6,370 nt of DNA, taken from assembly GCA_030447045.1 (NCBI GenBank), contig JAUJMB010000091.1, positions 1-6,370 on the forward strand, given 5' to 3'. Shown here one piece after another: positions 1-6,370 of this stretch. The translations under genes were made by a program, and so were the position numbers. The notes below the pieces were generated by a model. It ran no database searches. It worked only from the letters and a program-made list of their open reading frames with translations, and was not told the DNA's origin. The first letter of the stretch is position 1. Each line of letters opens with the position of its first letter. The DNA comes from Rubrobacteraceae bacterium. Its GTDB lineage: Bacteria > Actinomycetota > Rubrobacteria > Rubrobacterales > Rubrobacteraceae.

Positions 1-200
1 CGCGCGAGGAGCTCGGCAAGAGCGCCGGCAGCGACGCCGAGCAGGGCAAGGCCACCTTCGTCGGGGTCTACGGCCTCGAGGGCGCGAGGAGGCAGGCCGA
101 CGCCTCCGAGGAGAGGGCGCTTGCGGCGCTCTCGCGGGTCGAGGGCGACACCTCCGGGCTCGAAGAGATGGCCCGCTTCGTGCGCAACAGGGGAAGCTAG
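1..200 (+). CDS. ispA: Polyprenyl (farnesyl/geranylgeranyl) diphosphate synthase, C-terminal end only
   Basis: This is the 3' end of a gene that begins before the window. It reads in the frame whose codons start at position 3 and ends at TAG 198-200, leaving 65 visible residues. The visible start, LGKSAGSDAEQGKATFV, matches the C-terminal LGKxAGxDxxxGKAT(Y/F) segment of IspA-type trans-isoprenyl diphosphate synthases. These enzymes add isopentenyl diphosphate to allylic diphosphates in the cytoplasm to make precursors for quinones, carotenoids and cell-wall lipid carriers. An acidic, alanine-rich helical tail follows, as is usual in the family. The catalytic DDxxD motifs lie outside the window, so product chain length cannot be judged and the symbol is provisional. 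tlyA follows after 9 nt. In Firmicutes ispA, dxs and tlyA are also often neighbours; here no dxs lies between ispA and tlyA. Confidence 0.8.
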   Translation, partial: REELGKSAGSDAEQGKATFVGVYGLEGARRQADASEERALAALSRVEGDTSGLEEMARFVRNRGS

Positions 201-209
201 CCCGCGGAC

Positions 210-1001
210 ATGGAGGCCAAGGGCCAGCGGCTGGACACATTGATGGTCGAGCGGGGCCTCGCCGAGAGCCGCAGCCGGGCGCAGGGCCTGATCCTGGCCG
301 GCGCCGTCCGCGTGGGCGACGACGTGGTCACCAAGGCCGGCCTGCGCGTCCCATCCGACAAACCCCTCTCCGTAACCCAGGGCAACCGCTTCGTCTCCCG
401 CGCCGGGGAGAAGCTGGACGCGGCCCTCGACGCCTTCGGCATAGGGGTGGCAGGCCGTCCGTGCCTCGACGCCGGGGCCTCCACCGGCGGGTTCACCGAC
501 GTCCTCCTCAAGCGCGGCGCCCATAAGGTGCTGGCGGTGGACGTCGGGTACGGCCAACTCGACTGGTCCCTGCGCCAGGACCCGAGGGTGATCGTCCTCG
601 AACGGACCAACGTCAGGCACCTTATGGGGGAAGACCTCCCCTTCGGCCCCGACCTGCTCGTCGCGGACCTCTCGTTTATCTCGCTCGCCGTAGCGCTGCG
701 GACCCTCCTCTCCACCACGCCCTCGATAAGGGAGGCCGTCGTGCTCGTGAAGCCGCAGTTCGAGGCGGGGCCAGACCTCGTCGGCCGGGGCGGGCTGGTC
801 GGCGACCCGGGCGTCAGGGCCGGTGTGATACTCTCCGTCGTCCGTTCGTTTGCCTCCCTCGGCTTCGGGGCCGTGGGCCTCGCCCCCGCGGCCGTCACCG
901 GGCGCAAGTCCGGGAACCAGGAGTACCCGCTGCGGCTGCTGCGGGGGGCGACGCCCACGCTGGACGAGGGGCGCGTGCGGGGGGTCGTCTCAGGTGCCTG
1001 A
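210..1001 (+). CDS. tlyA: TlyA-family rRNA 2'-O-methyltransferase (S4 domain plus FtsJ-like methyltransferase)
   Basis: The product has 263 residues, a normal TlyA length. Residues about 6-60 form an S4 RNA-binding domain (RLDTLMVERGLAESRSRAQ). Residues about 62-250 form a Rossmann-fold SAM methyltransferase, with motif I LDAGASTGGFTD at 86-97. The tetrad proposed as catalytic for this family is intact: K68 (SRAGEKL), D153 (VADLSFISL), K181 (LVKPQFEAG) and E238 (GNQEYPL). Characterised TlyA enzymes 2'-O-methylate C1920 of 23S rRNA, and some also C1409 of 16S rRNA, which makes ribosomes sensitive to capreomycin and viomycin. The R-x-W-V linker described for the M. tuberculosis enzyme reads NRFV here, so dual specificity is uncertain. 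ATG 210 keeps the whole S4 domain. The nearest purine-rich sequence (AGGGGAAG, 189-196) lies rather far upstream, 13 nt. The gene shares the ispA reading frame and overlaps nadK. Confidence 0.93.
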   Translation: MEAKGQRLDTLMVERGLAESRSRAQGLILAGAVRVGDDVVTKAGLRVPSDKPLSVTQGNRFVSRAGEKLDAALDAFGIGVAGRPCLDAGASTGGFTDVLLKRGAHKVLAVDVGYGQLDWSLRQDPRVIVLERTNVRHLMGEDLPFGPDLLVADLSFISLAVALRTLLSTTPSIREAVVLVKPQFEAGPDLVGRGGLVGDPGVRAGVILSVVRSFASLGFGAVGLAPAAVTGRKSGNQEYPLRLLRGATPTLDEGRVRGVVSGA

Positions 1002-1803
1002 GAAGGTCGGCGTCGGCGAGGTGCGGCGGGTCGCGGTGGTCGCGAACCCGAAGGTGGACGATGGGCACACAGAGAGGCTGGTGGCCGCGCTCGAGAGGGG
1101 CGGCGTGGAGGTGGCCGACGTCAGGCCGCAGGGCGAGCCTGACGGGGCGGTGAACCCCGACCTCGTCTTTGTGCTCGGCGGGGACGGGACGATGCTCAAG
1201 GCGGCCAGGATGTACCCGGGCCACGTCCTGCTCGGCGTCAACCTCGGCAAGGTAGGCTTCATGTCGGGGATGCTCCCCGACGAGATGGAGAAGGGCGTGG
1301 AGAAGGTCCTGAACGGCGGCCTCTCCGTCCAGGAGTACCGGATGCTCGAGGTGGGCCGGCCCGGAGGGGAGCCGGAGCTTGCGGCCAACGACGCCGTGCT
1401 CATAAAGAAGAGGCCGCACCAGCTCGTCTCGGTGGACGTGACGATAGGGGGGGAGGAGCTCTTCGCCTTCAGGTGCGACGGCTTTATAGCCGCCACGCCG
1501 CTCGGCTCGACGGCCTACGCGCTCTCTGCGGGGGGGCCCATCATCTCCGGGGACGCCGGGTGCTACGTGCTCGTCCCGATAGCGCCGCACGCGCTCGTCA
1601 GCCGGCCGCTCGTGCTGGGGGAGGAGCAGGTCGTCGAGCTCGAGGTTGTCGGGCGGGAGGCGCTGCTCTCGCTGGATGGGGACGACCCGCGCGAGGTCGA
1701 GGAGGGCGGGAAGATCGAGATCCGGCTCTCCCCCAGGAGCGTCAGGATCGGGCGCACCGACGACTGGAGCTGGTGGCGGGCCGTCAGGCGGACGTTCCTG
1801 TAA
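994..1803 (+). CDS. nadK: NAD kinase (ATP-dependent NAD+ 2'-phosphotransferase)
   Basis: NadK phosphorylates NAD+ to NADP+ in the cytosol and is the only de novo source of NADP(H). With the GTG start at 994 the product has 269 residues, within the usual 260-300. Visible motifs are the nucleotide-binding GGDGT (62-66, D64), GVNLGKVGFM (81-90), the substrate-binding ND pair (132-133, where the family usually has NE), DG (162-163), TPLGSTAY (168-175) and PIAPHALVSRP near 195-205. The reading frame stays open upstream into tlyA. GTG 994 was chosen because it follows a G-run (979-984, 9 nt spacing), overlaps the tlyA stop by 8 nt and gives a family-typical N-terminus. GTG 1021 is a possible alternative. 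The recN start overlaps the nadK stop (TAATG), so nadK and recN are probably translationally coupled. The Asp in place of Glu at 133 is conservative. Confidence 0.94.
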   Translation: MPEKVGVGEVRRVAVVANPKVDDGHTERLVAALERGGVEVADVRPQGEPDGAVNPDLVFVLGGDGTMLKAARMYPGHVLLGVNLGKVGFMSGMLPDEMEKGVEKVLNGGLSVQEYRMLEVGRPGGEPELAANDAVLIKKRPHQLVSVDVTIGGEELFAFRCDGFIAATPLGSTAYALSAGGPIISGDAGCYVLVPIAPHALVSRPLVLGEEQVVELEVVGREALLSLDGDDPREVEEGGKIEIRLSPRSVRIGRTDDWSWWRAVRRTFL

Positions 1804-3467
1804 TGCTTACCGAAATCTCGGTAAGGAACGTCGCCCTGATCGAAGAGGCCACCCTCGAGCTCTCCCCCGGCCTGAACGCCATAACGGGCGAGACGGGCGC
1901 CGGCAAGACGCTCCTTGCCACGGCCCTCCAGCTCCTCCTCGGCGGCCGCGCCCGCTCGGACGCCGTCCGCGCCGGCGCCGAGAAGGCCACGATAGAGGGC
2001 ACCTTTGTCCTGCCGGAGGAGACGGGCCCCGACTTTCTCGCCGAGGCCTTAGGCGACCTCGCCGAGGAGGTGGACGCCGAAGACGGCCTCGTCCTCCGCC
2101 GCACCCTGACGGGGGAGGGGAGGTCCCGCTGCTTTGTCGGCGGCGTCGCCGTACCCGTGCGCGCCCTCGGCACCCTGGGCGAGCGCCTCGTCTCCTACCA
2201 CAGCCAGCGGGAGCAGGCCCGCCTCACCGAGCCCGCCGAGCAGCTCGCCATCCTGGACGACTTCCTCACCGGCAAGGCCCTCAAGGCCAGACGGGACCAC
2301 GAGGGGCTCTGGCGCTCCGTCGAGGCGGCCCGCCGGGAGCTCGCCGAGGTCCGCGCCTCGGGGGAGGCCCGCCTGCGCGAGGCGGACTTCTTGCGCTTCC
2401 AGGTGGCGGAGCTCGAGGCCGCCGGGTACAGCGCGCAAGAGGCCGACGAGCTCGCCCGCGAGCGCGACCGCCTGCGCAACGTGACGGACCTCCAGATGGC
2501 CGCCGCGGCGGCCGCCGCCCTGCTCTCCTCCGAGGAGGGCGGCGGCGCCGTCGACTCCGTGGCGGGCGCGACCGCGGAGCTGGAGACGGCGCTGCGCTTC
2601 GACGCCGGCCTCTCGGGGCTGCTGGAGCGCCTCGGCGGCCTCTCGGCCGAGCTGGAGGACGTGCTCTACGAGCTGCGCTCCTACGTCGAGGAATTGGAGG
2701 CGGACCCGGGCCGCCTGGAGGTGGTGGAGGACCGTATCGCCGCGATGCGCGCCCTGGAGCGCAAGTACGGGGACGTCGAGTCCTACCTCGAAGACGCCCG
2801 CGCCCGGCTCTCGCGTTTGGAGAACCTCGACGAGGAGACGGCCGAGCTCGAGTCGCGCCTCGCCGACGGGGAGCGGCAGCTCGACGAGCTCGCGGCGACG
2901 CTCTCCGCCGGCCGGGAGAAGGCGGCGAAGCGCCTGGCCGCCAAGGTGCAGGAGAACCTCTCCGGGCTCAACCTCGGGCGGACGGAGTTCAGGGCGAGGC
3001 TCGTGCCGGCCGAGCCGGGGCCGGCGGGCAGGGAGCGGGTGGAGTTCGAGATCCGCCCGAACCCCGGCGAGCCCGAGCTCCCCGTCAGGCGCTACGCCTC
3101 GGGCGGCGAGCTCTCCCGGATAATGCTCGCCATCCGCCTCGCCCAGGAGCGCGTCGAACCCGGCGCCACCTACGTCTTCGACGAGGTGGACGCCGGCATC
3201 GGCGGGGAGACGGCCACCGCCGTCGGCGCCAAGCTGCGCCAGCTCGGGATGCGCAACCAGGTACTCACGATCACCCACCTGCCCCAGATCGCCTCCGAAG
3301 CCACCTCCCACGTCGTCGTCGCCAAGGAAGAGTCCGCCGGCCGCACCATCACCCGCATAACCCGCGTAACCGGCGAGGCCCGCCTCAAGGAGATGGCCCG
3401 CATGCTCTCGGGCCGCATCGACGACGCATCCCTCGCCCACGCCTCCGAACTCCTTACCCACAAATAA
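1803..3467 (+). CDS. recN: DNA repair protein RecN (SMC-like ATPase)
   Basis: RecN is an SMC-related, cohesin-like ATPase that acts early in recombinational repair of double-strand breaks. The product has 554 residues, typical for the family. The N-terminal half of the split ATPase has Walker A GETGAGKT (29-36) after LIEEATLELSPGLNAI. YHSQREQARL near 132-141 occupies the position of the common HGQ motif, with Ser for Gly. Residues about 155-400 are rich in Leu, Glu, Arg and Ala with heptad-like spacing, as expected for the antiparallel coiled-coil arms. The C-terminal half has the ABC signature YASGGELSR (431-439), Walker B YVFDEVDAGIGG (457-468, D460 and E461) and the His switch TITHLPQIA (489-497, H492). 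All ATPase elements are present, so it should be active. ATG 1803 is chosen for its TAATG overlap with nadK and an imperfect Shine-Dalgarno (AGGCGGA, 1786-1792). The frame is also open upstream, but that stretch is antiparalogous nadK shadow. Confidence 0.96.
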   Translation: MLTEISVRNVALIEEATLELSPGLNAITGETGAGKTLLATALQLLLGGRARSDAVRAGAEKATIEGTFVLPEETGPDFLAEALGDLAEEVDAEDGLVLRRTLTGEGRSRCFVGGVAVPVRALGTLGERLVSYHSQREQARLTEPAEQLAILDDFLTGKALKARRDHEGLWRSVEAARRELAEVRASGEARLREADFLRFQVAELEAAGYSAQEADELARERDRLRNVTDLQMAAAAAAALLSSEEGGGAVDSVAGATAELETALRFDAGLSGLLERLGGLSAELEDVLYELRSYVEELEADPGRLEVVEDRIAAMRALERKYGDVESYLEDARARLSRLENLDEETAELESRLADGERQLDELAATLSAGREKAAKRLAAKVQENLSGLNLGRTEFRARLVPAEPGPAGRERVEFEIRPNPGEPELPVRRYASGGELSRIMLAIRLAQERVEPGATYVFDEVDAGIGGETATAVGAKLRQLGMRNQVLTITHLPQIASEATSHVVVAKEESAGRTITRITRVTGEARLKEMARMLSGRIDDASLAHASELLTHK

Positions 3468-3529
3468 TACTCATAATACAATAGAGGAAGCCTGAGGAAT
3501 GAGTCACTCCGGCGCGGGCGGGTTCGGTG
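3468..3529. other. Short AT-rich gap between convergent recN and transporter genes
   Basis: These 62 bases separate the recN stop from the stop of the opposing transporter gene. The first 20 or so are strikingly AT-rich for this genome. ACTCAT (3469-3474) can pair with ATGAGT (3499-3504) across a 24-nt loop, and GGAATGAGTCACTCC (3496-3510) is an imperfect palindrome centred on TGAGTCA. Neither is GC-rich or followed by a T-run on either strand, so I do not call a rho-independent terminator. Transcription from both sides must end here or overlap. Confidence 0.5.
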
Positions 3530-4408
3530 CTATTCGCGTCTTGCGGTTGCGAGCAGGAGGCCCAGCACGAGGAGGGCCATGCCGGCCATAGCCACTAGGG
3601 AGAGGCGTTCGCCCAGGACGAGGACCCCCAGCAGCCCCGCCGTCAGCGGCTCCGCGAGGGAGAGCGTGGCCGCCGTCGAGACGGAGACCCTCGAGAGCCC
3701 GCTCGCAAACAGGATGTACGCCAGCGCGGTCGCCCCCAGGCCGAGTTCGAGGGCGACGGCGAGGCCCGTGGGGGAGAGGACCCATCCGGGGTCCGAGAAC
3801 AGCAGGGTCGGCGAGAGGAGCACGGCCCCGAGTGTGAAGGTCACGCCCATCACCACCGCGTGCGGCCGCTCCTCGAGGAGCCCCTTCGCTATCGCTGTAA
3901 AAGCGACCAGTCCGGCGCCCGAGGCCATGCAGAGCAGCACACCCAAAGGTTCGACGGAGACGGAGCCTCCCGAGCCGATCAGGAGCGCGGAGCCGGCGAT
4001 GGCGAGGGCCGTGGCGCCCAGCCACCGCGCGTCGGGCCGCTTGCCGAACAGGAGGTCTACCAGTCCCGCCCACACCGGGAGGCTGCCGATGGCCGAGATC
4101 GTGCCGAGCGCGACGCCCGTTAGCGTGATCCCCGTAAAGAAGAGCACCTGGTAGGAGGCGACCAGCATCGCGCAGGCGAGCAGCGGAAGAGGCCGCCACC
4201 TCGCGGAGGCGCCCGAGCCCTTCGCCCATCCACCGGTCAGGACGGAGAACACCAGCATCGCCGCGCCCCCAATGCCGATCTTTATGACCCCGACGGAGAG
4301 GGGATCGGCGGCCCCGGGGGCCAACGCCTGGGCCGTGCCGCCCGTCCCCCACAGGACGGCCGCGAGGATCACGAAGAGGGAACCGTTGGATCTGAGAACG
4401 AGAGGCAT
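3530..4408 (-). CDS. EamA/DMT-family transporter (10 predicted membrane helices)
   Basis: The product has 292 residues and is almost entirely hydrophobic. Approximate helices are 9-27, 38-58, 72-90, 92-115, 127-145, 153-170, 184-203, 211-233, 240-260 and 265-287, the ten-helix plan of the drug/metabolite transporter superfamily with two tandem EamA halves. Family signatures are AVLWGTGGTAQAL in helix 1, SAIGSLPVWAGLVDLLFGKRP closing the first half, and LAEPLTAGLLGVLVLGERLS near the C-terminus. EamA proteins export or import small metabolites such as amino acids or other solutes in the cytoplasmic membrane. The substrate cannot be told from sequence. The first Met (complement of CAT 4406-4408) places helix 1 correctly. 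The purine run AGAGGGG upstream is 14 nt away, longer than usual. The gene runs opposite to both neighbours, so it is not part of either transcription unit. Confidence 0.9.
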   Translation of the reverse strand: MPLVLRSNGSLFVILAAVLWGTGGTAQALAPGAADPLSVGVIKIGIGGAAMLVFSVLTGGWAKGSGASARWRPLPLLACAMLVASYQVLFFTGITLTGVALGTISAIGSLPVWAGLVDLLFGKRPDARWLGATALAIAGSALLIGSGGSVSVEPLGVLLCMASGAGLVAFTAIAKGLLEERPHAVVMGVTFTLGAVLLSPTLLFSDPGWVLSPTGLAVALELGLGATALAYILFASGLSRVSVSTAATLSLAEPLTAGLLGVLVLGERLSLVAMAGMALLVLGLLLATARRE

Positions 4409-4453
4409 GGCGCGTAGCGTAGCCCCTCTGTGCGCGTTCGGCCAGCCAGAAAG

Positions 4454-4482
4454 TCGGCCGGCGCTATTTAATTCCCGGCCGA
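4454..4482. repeat. 8-bp perfect inverted repeat with AT-rich spacer, possible operator or leader hairpin
   Basis: TCGGCCGG (4454-4461) and CCGGCCGA (4475-4482) are exact reverse complements separated by a 13-nt spacer, CGCTATTTAATTC. It lies between the divergent transporter gene and pyrG and just upstream of a strong Shine-Dalgarno sequence. The AT-rich core resembles a -10 element on either strand, but I find no good -35 at the right distance. It could be a dimeric repressor site over a promoter or, if transcribed, an RNA hairpin. No T-run follows, so it is not a standard terminator. Confidence 0.5.
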
Positions 4483-4483
4483 T

Positions 4484-4489
4484 GGAGGG
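4484..4489 (+). promoter_or_regulatory. Strong Shine-Dalgarno sequence for the leader reading frame
   Basis: GGAGGG sits 4 nt before ATG 4494 and touches the right arm of the inverted repeat. It is the best ribosome-binding match in the intergenic region, better than the one directly before pyrG. It is the main reason for taking the 42-codon frame seriously. Confidence 0.45.
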
Positions 4490-4493
4490 TAAT

Positions 4494-6280
<1,787 letters not shown>

Positions 6281-6297
6281 GCCCCGCGCCGGTGGCG

Positions 6298-6370
6298 ATG
6301 CCCGGGGCGATACCTGGGGCGATACCTGGGACAACGCCGGGGGCGACGCTACCCGCCGCCGGGCGCCTCG
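6298..6370 (+). CDS. Possible start of a downstream gene, truncated by the window end
   Basis: An ATG at 6298 (or the in-frame GTG at 6292) opens a frame that stays open to the end of the window, giving at least 24 residues. They begin MPGAIPGAIPGTTPGAT and are encoded by a 12-bp repeat. No good Shine-Dalgarno precedes it; only GGTGG lies very close. In M. tuberculosis a Nudix hydrolase gene follows pyrG, but nothing visible here identifies that family. This could be a low-complexity N-terminus or simply intergenic DNA with the true start further on. Confidence 0.25.
   Translation, partial: MPGAIPGAIPGTTPGATLPAAGRL
6301..6348 (+). repeat. Four-copy 12-bp degenerate tandem repeat
   Basis: The units are CCCGGGGCGATA, CCTGGGGCGATA, CCTGGGACAACG and CCGGGGGCGACG. 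The first two differ at one base, and the later two are more diverged. If translated in the frame of ATG 6298 they give PGAI, PGAI, PGTT and PGAT. The repeat starts 20 bases after the pyrG stop codon. Confidence 0.7.

Noticed and set aside
850..993. N-terminal extension of NadK into tlyA
   Set aside because: The extra residues are Pro/Gly/Arg/Ser-rich shadow of the tlyA frame with no homology to NadK. GTG 994 gives the family length.
1473..1802. N-terminal extension of RecN into nadK
   Set aside because: Arg/Ala/Gly-rich shadow translation. RecN proteins begin with the sequence found at ATG 1803, and the TAATG junction supports that start.
2049..3461. A 470-codon minus-strand frame antisense to recN
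   Set aside because: Low-complexity Gly/Leu/Glu-rich translation with no domain, fully overlapping a complete RecN with all ATPase motifs. It is a shadow of GC-rich coding sequence.
3496..3510. Near-palindrome GGAATGAGTCACTCC as an operator or terminator
   Set aside because: It lies between convergent stops, where an operator is unlikely. It has mismatches and no loop, and no T-run follows, so it is not a terminator either.

Overview
This window looks like a chromosomal housekeeping segment from a very GC-rich bacterium, most likely an actinobacterium. Ile-ATA and Arg-AGG codons are common despite the high GC, and the gene order is ispA-tlyA-nadK-recN followed by pyrG. Together these fit a Rubrobacter-like lineage. 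That placement is an inference from composition and synteny, not a database match.

Positions 1-3467 hold a tightly packed plus-strand block. It starts with the 3' end of a polyprenyl (farnesyl/geranylgeranyl) diphosphate synthase gene. Nine bases later comes tlyA (ribosomal RNA 2'-O-methyltransferase). nadK (NAD kinase) overlaps the end of tlyA by 8 nt, and recN (SMC-like DNA repair ATPase) overlaps nadK by 1 nt in a TAATG junction. The overlaps and the lack of gaps point to one operon with translational coupling.

Positions 3468-3529 are a short, locally AT-rich gap between convergent genes, with no convincing terminator. A minus-strand gene at 3530-4408 encodes a 10-helix EamA/DMT-family transporter of unknown substrate. 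It lies where other actinobacteria, such as Mycobacterium tuberculosis, carry plus-strand genes (Rv1697 and mctB) between recN and pyrG.

Positions 4409-4618 are a divergent intergenic region, the most interesting non-coding part of the window. It has an 8-bp perfect inverted repeat around an AT-rich core, then a strong Shine-Dalgarno sequence and a 42-codon reading frame. The stop of that frame overlaps the preferred pyrG start as GTGA. It could be a leader peptide coupled to pyrG, but its codon usage is not clearly that of a gene.

Positions 4619-6280 encode CTP synthase (PyrG) with both domains complete. One normally conserved oxyanion-strand motif of the glutaminase domain reads LPGFG instead of PGGFG. 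The last 90 bases contain a 12-bp tandem repeat, possibly at the beginning of a gene that runs off the window.

The genes cover unlinked housekeeping roles: isoprenoid synthesis, ribosome modification, NADP supply, DNA repair and CTP synthesis. I see no RNA genes, insertion sequences, CRISPR arrays, phage genes or defence genes, and no clear sign of an undescribed multi-gene system. The leads are regulatory or at residue level and sit mainly around pyrG.
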